Part shown: piece after piece, positions 35,701-44,696 of the stretch | Numbering within the stretch: the stretch's first letter is position 1 | Layout: the number at the start of each line of letters is the position of its first letter | Origin: Parahoeflea olei | Lineage (GTDB): Bacteria; Pseudomonadota; Alphaproteobacteria; Rhizobiales; Rhizobiaceae | Assembly: GCF_001703635.1 (NCBI RefSeq) | Contig: NZ_LQZT01000048.1 | Coordinates: 84,480 to 148,479, forward strand | Direction of reading: 5' to 3' | Length of the DNA stretch: 64,000 nt | Program-made: the position numbers and the translations under genes | Notes under the pieces: model-generated | Databases searched by the model: none | What the model was told of the DNA's origin: nothing | What the model saw: the letters and a program-made list of their open reading frames with translations, nothing else

Positions 35701-35852
35701 GGCCGCGCCCAACCTGTCGTCCGGCGGGTTCCGGCAGTGCGTGGAGGCAAGGGAGACATCAAGACGGTTGCCCTTTTGATAAAATTGCCTATGATTTGCC
35801 TTATGTCCTATATTCATGAAAACAGTCAAGCTGAAGCAACGGAGACCATGCG
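35701..35852. promoter_or_regulatory. divergent promoter region between Gfo/Idh cluster and gntR
   Basis: A 150-bp region with an AT-rich centre (35760-35825). TTGCC recurs three times in the pattern TTGCCC, TTGCCTATGA, TTGCCTTATG. The spaced repeats suggest regulator binding sites for the divergent GntR protein, but I do not see a clean palindrome. Confidence 0.4.
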
Positions 35853-36563
35853 GTGATTTCGGCGGCAGAGCATGACACGATCGGCGACAATGCCTATCGC
35901 ACCATCCGCAATGACATCATCTTCGGGCAGTTGCGCCCGAGCGAGAAGCTGCGGCTGGAAAACCTGCGCAAGCGCTACAATGTCAGCGTGACGACCCTGC
36001 GCGAAATTCTCAACCGGCTGACCTCGGACGGGCTGGTCGTGGCCGAAGGCCAAAAGGGGTTCGAGGTCGCCAGCATCTCGGATGCCAATCTGCGGGAAGT
36101 CGCTGAACTGCGGTTGCTGGTCGAGGGACACGCCGTCACCCGCTCTTTCGCGGCAGGCGATCTCGACTGGGAATCCCAGGTGGTGGCGGCGCATCACAAG
36201 CTCAAGCGGCTCGAAGCCCGCATGATTGCCGGCGACGCGTCGGCGCGGGACGACTGGAAGCGCGCCGACTGGGGGTTTCATCACGCGCTCATCATGGCCT
36301 GCGGGTCGGAAACGCTGATGGAGTTGCATGAGCAGCTGTTCGACAAATATCTGCGCTACCAGATCCTCACGCTCGCGTTCCGGGGAGAGAACGCGGCAAG
36401 TGAACACGCGGACCTGCTGCAGGCCGCCTTCGACCGCGACAGCGAGAAGGCAAAGGAAATCCTCGCCCGCCACATTCTCGGCGGCGTGGAATTCATCATC
36501 AGTTCGCGCAAAACGACGCAGGCCGAGGAAGCTGCGCGCGAGCCGGGACCAAATGCCCTATAG
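35853..36563 (+). CDS. GntR-family transcriptional regulator (FCD type)
   Basis: A 236-residue FadR/FCD-type regulator. The winged helix is DNAYRTIRNDIIFGQLRPSEKLRLE followed by RYNVSVTTLREILNRLTSDG, then a helical FCD ligand-binding domain (ELRLLVEGHAVTRSF, HHALIMACGSETLMELHEQL). It starts with GTG at 35853; the ATG 5 bases earlier is out of frame and stops after one further codon, and no early in-frame Met exists. It is divergent from the Gfo/Idh cluster and immediately upstream of the TRAP genes, so it probably controls both. Confidence 0.88.
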   Translation: MISAAEHDTIGDNAYRTIRNDIIFGQLRPSEKLRLENLRKRYNVSVTTLREILNRLTSDGLVVAEGQKGFEVASISDANLREVAELRLLVEGHAVTRSFAAGDLDWESQVVAAHHKLKRLEARMIAGDASARDDWKRADWGFHHALIMACGSETLMELHEQLFDKYLRYQILTLAFRGENAASEHADLLQAAFDRDSEKAKEILARHILGGVEFIISSRKTTQAEEAAREPGPNAL

Positions 36564-36661
36564 AACGAAGAACATATGTTGAAGTAACTGGGGCTTTGTG
36601 ACAGTTTTTCTGCATCCGGCGGCCCGAAAACCGCCGGATCAACATTGGGAGGACACAATCT

Positions 36662-37666
36662 ATGACACGTTTCACACGCCGCATGGTGCTTGCTTGCGCC
36701 GTTTCGGCCAGCGCGCTGTGCCTGGCACCCGCCGCCTTCGCGCAGGACAAGCTGACCTTGCGCATGTCGACGCCGGCTTCCGACTCCGACCAGCGCTCCG
36801 TCGCGCTGGCCACCGTTTTCGCCCCTGCCGTCGCCGAGTTCGCCAGCTATGAGCCGCATTACAACGGCTCGCTGATCGCCCAGGGCGCAGAACTCGAGGC
36901 CATCGCCTCGGGCGACCTGGAGATGTCGATCGCCTCGGCCCAGGAACTGGCGACCTTCTTCCCCGAATTCTCGATCTTCGCCACCGGCTATGTGCACCAG
37001 AGCGCGGCCCACCAGGTCAAGGTGTTCAACGACCCGCTGATGGACCCGTTCAAGAAGAAGGCCGAGGACGAACTCGGGGTCAAGCTTCTCGCGGTGATGT
37101 ATCTCGGCCGCCGCAACGTGAACCTGCGCCAGAGCAAGGAAGAGCTCACGGTGATGACGCCCGAGGACCTGGCGGGCGTGAACCTGCGCATGCCCGGCAC
37201 CGACGCCTGGCAGTTCCTCGGCAAGGCGCTCGGCGCCAACCCGACGCCGATGGCCTTCACCGAGATCTACACGGCGCTGTCGACCGGATCGGTCGATGGC
37301 CAGGACAACCCGCTGCCGACCGTGGTCGACGCCAAGTTCTACGAGGTCACCAAGCAGGTGGTCCTCACCTCGCACCTGGTCGACCTCAACTATATCGCCT
37401 TTTCCAAGGCCACATGGGACAAGCTGACCCCCGAACAGCAGGCCACGGTGCAGAAGGCCGCCGATGACGCCGCCGAAAGCGGCCGCCAGGCGCAGCTGAA
37501 GAAGGAGGAGGATCTGGTCTCCTTCCTGCGCGACCAGGGGCTCGACGTCTACGAGCCCGACCTCGCGGCGTTCCGCACCCACGTCCAGGCCCAGTATACC
37601 GGCTCGGAATTCGCACAAAGCTGGCCCGAGGGTGTCCTCGAAAAGATCAACGCGCTCGGCGACTGA
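36662..37666 (+). CDS. dctP: TRAP transporter substrate-binding protein (DctP type)
   Basis: A 334-residue DctP-family extracytoplasmic binding protein. Signal peptide: VLACAVSASALCLAPAAFA, cleaved before QDKLTLRMSTPAS. The conserved Arg that pairs with the ligand carboxylate is in the GVNLRMPGTDAW segment; FTEIYTALSTGSVDGQDNP is the family landmark. It captures an organic acid for the DctQM permease encoded downstream. Unlike the average DctP it has a long charged helical linker (AAESGRQAQLKKEEDLVSF). Confidence 0.92.
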   Translation: MTRFTRRMVLACAVSASALCLAPAAFAQDKLTLRMSTPASDSDQRSVALATVFAPAVAEFASYEPHYNGSLIAQGAELEAIASGDLEMSIASAQELATFFPEFSIFATGYVHQSAAHQVKVFNDPLMDPFKKKAEDELGVKLLAVMYLGRRNVNLRQSKEELTVMTPEDLAGVNLRMPGTDAWQFLGKALGANPTPMAFTEIYTALSTGSVDGQDNPLPTVVDAKFYEVTKQVVLTSHLVDLNYIAFSKATWDKLTPEQQATVQKAADDAAESGRQAQLKKEEDLVSFLRDQGLDVYEPDLAAFRTHVQAQYTGSEFAQSWPEGVLEKINALGD

Positions 37667-37802
37667 CCGTCCCGCCGTCCCTGCGGCGCCGCGCGTTTCA
37701 AAGCAAGTGCGACGGCGCCGCAATTTTCCTGGAGGCATCCATGCGCGCGTTCCCGTGCCGGAAACGATATGAGGGCGGCTGCAGCAAGGCCGCGCCGGCG
37801 CC

Positions 37803-38399
37803 GTGATTCGCGGTCTGGCCCAAGGACTGCGGCGCGCAGGCGAATTCGTGGCGGCCATGATGATGGCCGCCATGTTCCTGACCTTCATCTTGCAGATCGC
37901 CATCCGCTACTCCGCCAAGCTCGACTGGATCGCCGAGGCGGTGCCGATGCTGGAACCCAGCCGCTATGGCTGGACGCTGGAATTCTGCCTGGCGCTGTGG
38001 GTATGGATCGTGTTCTGGGGCGCCGCCTTCGTGGTGCGCGAGCGCGATCACGTGACCTTCGACATCCTCTACAGCCATGTGAACCCGCGCCAGCGCCGCT
38101 GGTTCGCGGTGATCGGCGGGCTCGCCGTGTGCGCCGGGCTGTTGTGGTCGCTGGAGCCGACCTGGTCGAAATTCTACATCCTGCGGCTCAAGAAGACGGC
38201 CACGCTGTCGGGCCTGCTCGGTGACTGGGTCAGGATGCGTGACCTCTATGTGATCTATGTGGTGTTTCTGGTGGTGGTCGCCGCGCGCTACGGCTGGCGG
38301 GCGCTCGAAGCGCTGCGCCACGGCGCCGATCTCGATCGCCCGGACGCCAAGCTCGACGCCAACCTCGACGCCGACCTTGGGGAGGGCGCCAGCAAATGA
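37803..38399 (+). CDS. dctQ: TRAP transporter small permease (DctQ type)
   Basis: A 198-residue four-helix DctQ protein, longer than the usual 160-180. It shows FLQIAIRYSAKL-like QIAIRYSA, WVWIVFWGAAFVVRERDHVTFDI and the hydrophobic block FLVVVAARYGWRALEALR. The start is GTG 37803; the frames opening at 37741 and 37769 are not in register. The C-terminus (HGADLDRPDAKLDANLDADL) is an unusual acidic tail with near-repeats of DAxLDA. It overlaps dctM by 4 bp. Confidence 0.88.
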   Translation: MIRGLAQGLRRAGEFVAAMMMAAMFLTFILQIAIRYSAKLDWIAEAVPMLEPSRYGWTLEFCLALWVWIVFWGAAFVVRERDHVTFDILYSHVNPRQRRWFAVIGGLAVCAGLLWSLEPTWSKFYILRLKKTATLSGLLGDWVRMRDLYVIYVVFLVVVAARYGWRALEALRHGADLDRPDAKLDANLDADLGEGASK

Positions 38400-39691
38400 G
38401 TCTTGCCTTTGCGCTGTGCCTGCTCGCGCTGTTCGTGCTGGCGGGGATCGGGGTTCCGGTAGCCTATTCGATCCTGGTGGCGTCCTTCGTCTATCTGGGC
38501 CTGAACGGCCAGGGCGTGGGCATCGCCGGCAAGGTGCTGATGGACGGCCTCTACCAGAGCTTCATCCTGCTCGCGGTGCCGCTGTTCATCATTGCCGCCA
38601 ACATCATGAATGCCGGCACCATCTCGGAGCGGTTGCTGCAGTTCTGCGTGGCGGCCGTGGGCCGGTTCCGCGGCGGGCTCGGCCACGTCAACATCGTCGC
38701 CTCGCTGATCTTTTCGGGCATGTCGGGCTCGGCGGTGGCCGATGCCGCGGGCATCGGCAAGATCATCATCGGCATGATGACCAAGAGCGGCCATTACACC
38801 CGCGGCTATGCCGCCGCCATCACCGCGGCCTCGGCCACCATCGGGCCGATCATCCCGCCCTCGATCCCGATGGTGCTTTACGCGCTCGTCTCCAACACCT
38901 CGATCGGCTTCCTGTTTCTGGGCGGCATCGTGCCGGGCCTGTTCATGGGCGTGGTGCTGATGGCGATGAATGGCTGGATCTCGGTGCGGCGCAATTTCGC
39001 GCTCGAAGAACCGGTGCCGCTCAGGGACCTGCCGCGCCACACCGCCAACGCGTTTCCGGCGCTGTTGATGCCGGCGATCCTGCTCTACGGCATCTATGGC
39101 GGCGTCACCACGCCGACGGAGGCCGCCGCGGTGGCCGCGGCCTATGCCCTGCTGCTCGCAAGCCTGTTCTACCGCGCCCTGTCGTTGCGGGCGCTCTATT
39201 CGATCCTCATCGAAAGCGCGCGGTCCTCGGCCGCCGTGGGCCTGGTGATCGGCGGCGCGCTGATCCTCAACTACGTGGTGGCCTCCGAGAACATCCCGAA
39301 CCTCGTCGCCCAGGCGCTGGTCGGCCTCGACGTCTCGCCGCTCACCTTCCTGATCGGGGTCAACATCCTGTTTCTGCTCCTGGGCTGCGTGCTTGATGCC
39401 ACCACCATCATCCTGGTGATCATTCCGCTGTTCCTGCCGAGCTGCCAGCAGCTCGGGATCGACCTGGTGCATTTCGGCGTTGTGGCGGTGGTCAATTGCA
39501 TGATCGGCCTGATCACGCCGCCCTACGGTATCCTGCTGTTCGTCATCAACGCCGTCACCCAGATCCCGCTGCGCGAGATCATCGCCGAGATCTGGGCGTT
39601 TCTGGCGGTGCTGGTGGCGGCACTGGCGGCGCTGATCCTGTTCCCGGGCCTGGTGCTGTGGCTGCCCCGGATGTTCGGCTATCCGGGATAG
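38396..39691 (+). CDS. dctM: TRAP transporter large permease (DctM type)
   Basis: A 431-residue DctM protein with about 12 membrane segments. Landmarks: LILVASFVYLGLNG-like opening, VNIVASLIFSGMSGSAVADAAG near residues 100-120, IGPIIPPSIPMVLYALVSNTSIG, and GCVLDATTIILVIIPLFLP in the C-terminal half. It forms the sodium-coupled channel with DctQ. The ORF ends GYPG-stop, with only 4 bp to the end of the convergent phosphomannomutase gene. Confidence 0.93.
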   Translation: MSLAFALCLLALFVLAGIGVPVAYSILVASFVYLGLNGQGVGIAGKVLMDGLYQSFILLAVPLFIIAANIMNAGTISERLLQFCVAAVGRFRGGLGHVNIVASLIFSGMSGSAVADAAGIGKIIIGMMTKSGHYTRGYAAAITAASATIGPIIPPSIPMVLYALVSNTSIGFLFLGGIVPGLFMGVVLMAMNGWISVRRNFALEEPVPLRDLPRHTANAFPALLMPAILLYGIYGGVTTPTEAAAVAAAYALLLASLFYRALSLRALYSILIESARSSAAVGLVIGGALILNYVVASENIPNLVAQALVGLDVSPLTFLIGVNILFLLLGCVLDATTIILVIIPLFLPSCQQLGIDLVHFGVVAVVNCMIGLITPPYGILLFVINAVTQIPLREIIAEIWAFLAVLVAALAALILFPGLVLWLPRMFGYPG

Positions 39692-39708
39692 GCCGCTATC
39701 CGGGATAG
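39679..39708. repeat. two copies of a 13-bp palindrome at converging gene ends
   Basis: CTATCCGGGATAG occurs at 39679-39691 and again at 39696-39708. Each copy is self-complementary around a central G, and the copies can also pair with each other. One encodes the last codons of dctM and the other, on the opposite strand, those of the phosphomannomutase, so both proteins end in Tyr-Pro-Gly. The structure could act as a bidirectional transcription end. Confidence 0.8.
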
Positions 39709-41123
39709 TCCGGGGCGACTTCGCAAACCCTTGCCGCCGTGCGAGCGATCAGGTCCAGCGCCAGCTCTTCGCTCGGCGCCTCCGAATAGATCCGCAGTTC
39801 CGGCGCATTGCCGGACGGACGCAGATGCACGATCGCGCCGCTGTCGAGCGTGACCCTGAGACCATCGGTCAGATCGGCGTTCACGGGCCGACCAAGCGGT
39901 TCAAAGAACCTGAGACGTCGATCCTCGTCGCCCGACAGATCCGCGACCAGCGCCTGGCCGGTGGCGGTCGGGAAATGCTCGATCCGGTCGCTCGCGGCCA
40001 CGGGCAGCGCGAGCTCGGCGACATGGGCCGACAGCGTCTCGCCGGCCGCGCGGGCCGCGGCGAAGGCGCAGAGGATCGGCAGCACGCTGTCGCGCGTCGG
40101 CAGGGCCGCAAGCCGGGCCGAACCGACCGCCACCGGGTTTGCGGTCAACACGCCGCCATTGGCCTCGAAGCCGATGACGCGCTGGCGGCCTTTCTGCAGA
40201 GCTTCGGTCATGCCCGAAATCACATAGGGCGAGCCGACCCGGGTGCGGATGGCATCGGCGGTGCAGCCGGCTTCGATGCCGGAATTGGAGGTGATGGGCG
40301 TGACCACTGCGTCGGCGTCGAGATGGCGCGCGACGATCAGGCCCAGCGCGTCGCCGCGGATCACGCGGCCGGTCTCGTCGACCACCATCGGCCGGTCGCC
40401 GTCGCCGTCGGCGGAGACAAGGCCATCGAGCGAAAGCTCGGCCACCCAGTCCCCGGCAAGACGCCGGGTTTCCTCCGACACGGCCTCGGTGTCGACCGGA
40501 ATGAAGACGCTGGAAGGCCCGAGCCCAATCACCTCGGCGCCGGCTTCGCCGAGAATGGCGGCAAGCGCGGCACTTGCCGCGGAACTGTGCTCGTAGAGCC
40601 CGATGCGCAAGCCGGCGAAAAGGCCTTCTGGCACGAAGCCGCGATAGCGGGCGACAAAGCCCGCCAGGGCTGCGGCGGAGTCGTCACGCAGGATCGCGGC
40701 AGGCGTCGGCGCGTCCGAAACCAGTCCGGGCGCGAGCCCGGCGATCGCCGCCTCGTCGTGTTTGTCGATCTCGCCGTCGGGGCGGTAGAACTTGACGCCG
40801 TTGCGGTCGTCGGGAATGTGCGAGCCGGTGATCATCAGCGCCGCAGCGCCCCGGCCCATGGCATGCAGCGCAAGCGCCGGCGTCGGCAGCACGCCGCACT
40901 CGACCGGCTTGAGGCCCTCGGCCACCAGCGCCGCCGCGCACTGGCGCGCAATCTCCGGGCTCGAGGCGCGCCTGTCGCGGCCGAGATAGATTTGCGCCCC
41001 GCGGGCGGCCTGTCCGGTTTCGATCAGGTGACGGGCAAAGGCGCGCGCATGGGCGGCGGCCGTGCCGTCCGTCAACTCTCCGACCAGGCCGCGCAGTCCG
41101 CTGGTGCCGAATTTCGCTGCCAT
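39696..41123 (-). CDS. phosphomannomutase/phosphoglucomutase family protein
   Basis: A 475-residue alpha-D-phosphohexomutase. The phosphoserine loop is TGSHIPDDRNG, the metal loop DGDGDRP, the sugar-specificity loop EANGG, and the phosphate loop RPSGNAPELRIY. The opening KFGTSGLRG is standard. The EANGG loop (instead of EESGH or EMSGH) defines a subgroup linked to mannose or other surface-sugar routes. It lies 53 bp downstream of the GDP-mannose synthesis fusion gene, so mannose-6-P to mannose-1-P conversion is the probable role. Confidence 0.87.
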   Translation of the reverse strand: MAAKFGTSGLRGLVGELTDGTAAAHARAFARHLIETGQAARGAQIYLGRDRRASSPEIARQCAAALVAEGLKPVECGVLPTPALALHAMGRGAAALMITGSHIPDDRNGVKFYRPDGEIDKHDEAAIAGLAPGLVSDAPTPAAILRDDSAAALAGFVARYRGFVPEGLFAGLRIGLYEHSSAASAALAAILGEAGAEVIGLGPSSVFIPVDTEAVSEETRRLAGDWVAELSLDGLVSADGDGDRPMVVDETGRVIRGDALGLIVARHLDADAVVTPITSNSGIEAGCTADAIRTRVGSPYVISGMTEALQKGRQRVIGFEANGGVLTANPVAVGSARLAALPTRDSVLPILCAFAAARAAGETLSAHVAELALPVAASDRIEHFPTATGQALVADLSGDEDRRLRFFEPLGRPVNADLTDGLRVTLDSGAIVHLRPSGNAPELRIYSEAPSEELALDLIARTAARVCEVAPDYPG

Positions 41124-41176
41124 CTGTCCGTTTCTCCAGTCTGTCCGGGCGTGCCGACCTTGCTTCCGGCGACGGC

Positions 41177-43432
41177 TCAGCCGTGCGCGGGCAACATGTC
41201 TTCCTGCCTGAGATATTCCACCAGTGCACAGAACACATGGTAGAAGGTGCTGGCCGGCATGTCCTTGGAAATCACCCGGCCCTTGGGATCGATCTGATCG
41301 TACCAGCCGCCGGCCGCGGGCGTTGTGAGATACCGGTTGAAGATCACGTCGAGCATGCGGATGAACAGGGTTTCGTCCCCCGGCAGCCCTTCGGCGCGGG
41401 CGAGCAACCCGGCCTTCAAGGCTTCGGTCTGGCACCAGAGCCGCGCCGTTCCGAGCATCGCCGAGCCGTCGGGCGCCATCGAATCGCAGACCGCATCGGT
41501 GCCGCGGGCGTGGCCGAAGGCATGGCTTGTGGCATAGAGCTTGCGGCAATATTCCTTGAGTTCCGGCTGATCGGCAAAGCGCGCCTGCCGGAGCAGCAGC
41601 CACACCCATTCATAATGGTGGCCGGGTTCGACCCGGGCGGGACGGTCGGTGCGCACCGACCAGTCGCGCTCGAAATGCTCGGTCACGCTCCAGGTTTCGG
41701 GATCGAAGAACACCGATTTGAACAGCTCGACCGCCGTCTGCGCCCGGTCGAGGAAGGCCTGCTCGCCGGTCACTTCATACCAGGCCTGCATCGCCTCGAG
41801 ATAATGCATGTGCGGATTGGCGCGCCTGTAATCGAGCCGCAGGCTCGATTCGTAGAAGCCGCCCTTGGCGTGGTCGATCAGATGCGCGTCCATATAGGCG
41901 ATGGTGCGGTCGGCCCATGCCCGCGCCTCGGGCCACTTGGTCGCCTGCCACAGCCAGGCCAGCGCCAGGAGCACGAAGCACTGGTCGTAGGTGTCGCGCT
42001 GCGGGTCCTTCACCGTGCCGTCGGTGTTCCACAGATGGATCCAGCCGCCGTCCGCGTGCCAGCCGGTCGAGGTGAGCGTGTCGAAGCAATGGGTCAGCAC
42101 CTCGCGCGCGTTCCCCTCCCAGCCCAGGAGCTCCGCATTGGCAAAGCAATAGATCTGCCGGGCGAGCACCCGCAGCCGCTTGAAGCCCAGATCCGCCGGA
42201 GAGCCGTCATGCTGCAGCGCCTCGTGGACGCCGCCATGCACCCGGTCGACGCCCGCGCCGGCCCAGAGCGGCAGCGCGGTGTCGAACAGCCAGTTGCGGA
42301 TCGCCCGCGGCGAGGGCACCGGGCGGCCGGAATGGGCGACGGCCAGCGGCGGCCATTCGCCGGTGGCCTTGACCCGGCCGGCGATGTCCTTGACCAGATG
42401 CGACTTGTCGCGATGGACGATCAAGAGCGCGTCGGGCTGCGAGACGACGATGATATTGTCGAGCCCCGCGACGGCGAGCAGCCGGTCCTCGGACCTCAGA
42501 TAGCTGTCGGCAACATCGATGGTGAGCACGTCGCCGAAGCGGGCATTGCCGGCCTCGTCGAGCGGCGAGCCGTCATGCAGCTGGTTCCAGGAGCCGAGAT
42601 CGTTCCAGTCGAACCGCGCCGGCACCACGCCGATACGGCGCGCGTTTTCCATCACCGCATAATCGATCGAGACCTTGGGGCTCGCGGCAAAGGCCTCGGC
42701 ATCGAGCCGGTGGCATTTGCCGATCACTTCAGCACGGGCGACGGCGAGCTTCGCCTGCGCCCAGACCTCAGGCTGCTGGCGCGCAAGCTCGGCGCCCATT
42801 TCACCGGCGCGAAACATGAAGATGCCGCCGTTCCAGAAGAACCGGCCGGAGGCGAGAAATTCCTTGGCCGTCTCCAGATCCGGCTTTTCGCGAAACCGGG
42901 AGACATCGAACACGGCGCCGTCTGCCGCCCCGCGCTCGATATAGCCGTACTGGGTTTCGGGCCGGGTCGGCGCAATGCCGATGGTCATGATGCCGCCGCG
43001 CCGGGCGAGCGCCTCGGCACCGGTGCGAATCACGTCGAAAAAGGCCGGCACGTCGGAGATCTGGTGATCCGACGGCAGCACCAGCACCATCCGCTCCGGC
43101 TCGCTCTCGGCAAGGTCGGCGATGGCGGCGGCAATCGCCGCGGCCGTGTCGCGGATCAGCGGTTCGAGCACATAGCGCTCGACCTCGACGCCGCCGGTCT
43201 CGCCCTGTTCGACCAGCAGCGATTCGAACTCGATGCCGCCGACGATCCGGGTCGGCAGATAGCGCAGGCCTTCGCCACGGAAATCGACGCGTTCGAGCGT
43301 GTTGGCGAGCAGGGTCTTATCGTTGACCAGCTTATGGAACTGCTTGGGCTTGGACTCCCGCGACATCGGCCAGAGCCGGGAGCCGGCGCCGCCGCACAGG
43401 ATGACGGGCGTGATGGTGTGCTGTGTGTCCAT
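41177..43432 (-). CDS. fusion: mannose-1-phosphate guanylyltransferase + AGE-family isomerase
   Basis: A 751-residue two-domain protein. Residues about 1-360 are a GDP-mannose pyrophosphorylase: LCGGAGSRLWPMSRESKPKQF (written in two blocks, LCGGAGSRLWP and SRESKPKQF), FWNGGIFMF, FDWNDLGSW. Residues about 380-751 are an N-acylglucosamine 2-epimerase (AGE) type alpha6/alpha6 barrel with GVHEALQHDG, DQCFVLLALAWLWQA, and HHYEWVWLLL. AGE-fold domains include mannose isomerases, so the second half may serve as the phosphomannose isomerase in place of the usual cupin PMI. With the mutase it would make GDP-mannose from fructose-6-P in two genes. Confidence 0.9.
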   Translation of the reverse strand: MDTQHTITPVILCGGAGSRLWPMSRESKPKQFHKLVNDKTLLANTLERVDFRGEGLRYLPTRIVGGIEFESLLVEQGETGGVEVERYVLEPLIRDTAAAIAAAIADLAESEPERMVLVLPSDHQISDVPAFFDVIRTGAEALARRGGIMTIGIAPTRPETQYGYIERGAADGAVFDVSRFREKPDLETAKEFLASGRFFWNGGIFMFRAGEMGAELARQQPEVWAQAKLAVARAEVIGKCHRLDAEAFAASPKVSIDYAVMENARRIGVVPARFDWNDLGSWNQLHDGSPLDEAGNARFGDVLTIDVADSYLRSEDRLLAVAGLDNIIVVSQPDALLIVHRDKSHLVKDIAGRVKATGEWPPLAVAHSGRPVPSPRAIRNWLFDTALPLWAGAGVDRVHGGVHEALQHDGSPADLGFKRLRVLARQIYCFANAELLGWEGNAREVLTHCFDTLTSTGWHADGGWIHLWNTDGTVKDPQRDTYDQCFVLLALAWLWQATKWPEARAWADRTIAYMDAHLIDHAKGGFYESSLRLDYRRANPHMHYLEAMQAWYEVTGEQAFLDRAQTAVELFKSVFFDPETWSVTEHFERDWSVRTDRPARVEPGHHYEWVWLLLRQARFADQPELKEYCRKLYATSHAFGHARGTDAVCDSMAPDGSAMLGTARLWCQTEALKAGLLARAEGLPGDETLFIRMLDVIFNRYLTTPAAGGWYDQIDPKGRVISKDMPASTFYHVFCALVEYLRQEDMLPAHG

Positions 43433-43574
43433 GACGTCTTCCGATTTGCGCCTATTGCCGGCCAGGGGTGTGCAACCCGTCGCCGCACCGGGAAACCATC
43501 AATTGGTCAGTGCGGCAACTCATGCGATGCATCCGTGACAGTCCGGACATTCGGATTCCTGTTTCTGCGCAGGC

Positions 43575-44579
43575 TCAGGCCCGCGCGTTGGTTTGGTGTT
43601 GCAGGCTTTCCGCCTTGACCGGACGCGACATCAGCGCGATGCGCGCTTCCTCCGCCGACATCCTGCCCGACAGGACCAGCCCGGCGGTCTGCATCACCGG
43701 GCAGGAAATGGCGTGCTTCTGCGCAATCTCGTTGGCGATGGTGACGGTGTGCACCCCTTCCGCCAGCTTCATGCCCGAGACATCCTGGCCCTTCCCCACG
43801 GCAATGCCGTAGGCGAAATTGCGCGACAGCTCCGACGAGCAGGTCAGCACCAGATCCCCCAGGCCCGACAGTCCCATCAGGGTTTCGGGCCGGGCGCCCA
43901 TCGCCACGCTGAGCCGGGCAAGTTCGGCATAGCCCCGGGTGATCAGCGCCGCCTCGGCGCTCGCCCCCATGCCGCCGCCCCGGCAGATGCCGACGGCGAT
44001 CGCCATCACATTCTTGAGCGCCCCGCCGATCTGCACCCCGAGCACATCGTCGGATGCGTAGAGCCTGACGGCATCGCCCGACATCGATTCGGCGAGCGAC
44101 TGCGCCTCTTGCAGCTGCGGCATCGCCAGCGTGACGGCGGTGGGCAGGCCGCGCACCACGTCGGCGGCAAAACTCGGGCCCGACAGCACGCCCACGCGGT
44201 GGTCGGGCAGCGCCGCCGCAATCACCTCGGTTTGCATCCGGCCGGAGCGGTTGTCGATGCCCTTGGCGCAGGCAATCAGCACCGCATCAGCCGCAAGAGC
44301 TTTTGCCGCCCGGGCGGCAACATCGCCCGTCGTCTGGGCCGGAACCACGAACAGCACGGTCGTAGCCCCCTCGAGCGCTTCGACCATGTCGGCGGTGGCG
44401 CGAAGCGCGTCGGGCAGCCGGGCCTCGCCCAGATAGGCGCGATTGGTGCGCGCGGTGTTGATTTCCGCGCAGGCGGCAGCGTCGCGGCCCCAGATCGTGA
44501 CCTCATGTCCCTGGCGAACAAAGGCTGCGGCCAGGGCGGTGCCCCAGGCGCCGGCGCCGAGAATGGAGATGCGGGACAT
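43575..44579 (-). CDS. gpsA: glycerol-3-phosphate dehydrogenase [NAD(P)+]
   Basis: A 334-residue GpsA. N-terminal Rossmann motif ILGAGAWGTALAAAF, GPSFAADVVRGLPTAV, the catalytic Lys in GGALKNVMAIAVGI, and the C-terminal signature TCSSELSRNF. It makes sn-glycerol-3-phosphate for phospholipid synthesis. It is 116 bp downstream of the DprE1-like gene, co-directional, in a lipid/sugar biosynthesis neighbourhood. ATG 44579 is chosen because it gives the standard MSRISILGAG opening. Confidence 0.94.
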   Translation of the reverse strand: MSRISILGAGAWGTALAAAFVRQGHEVTIWGRDAAACAEINTARTNRAYLGEARLPDALRATADMVEALEGATTVLFVVPAQTTGDVAARAAKALAADAVLIACAKGIDNRSGRMQTEVIAAALPDHRVGVLSGPSFAADVVRGLPTAVTLAMPQLQEAQSLAESMSGDAVRLYASDDVLGVQIGGALKNVMAIAVGICRGGGMGASAEAALITRGYAELARLSVAMGARPETLMGLSGLGDLVLTCSSELSRNFAYGIAVGKGQDVSGMKLAEGVHTVTIANEIAQKHAISCPVMQTAGLVLSGRMSAEEARIALMSRPVKAESLQHQTNARA

Positions 44580-44696
44580 GCGATGGCGGCCCTTCGTGCG
44601 TGTGGAGCGGCCGGATCCGGCCCCTGAAATCAAGTCTCATCCCTTACCGGCAGCCATCCGGGGTGGCAAGCGCCGGCCCCGCTCGACCTCGCCCTC

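Noticed and set aside
37741-37802. Upstream ATG starts for dctQ
   Set aside because: The ATGs at 37741 and 37769 are out of frame with the DctQ reading frame; the GTG at 37803 is the first usable start.
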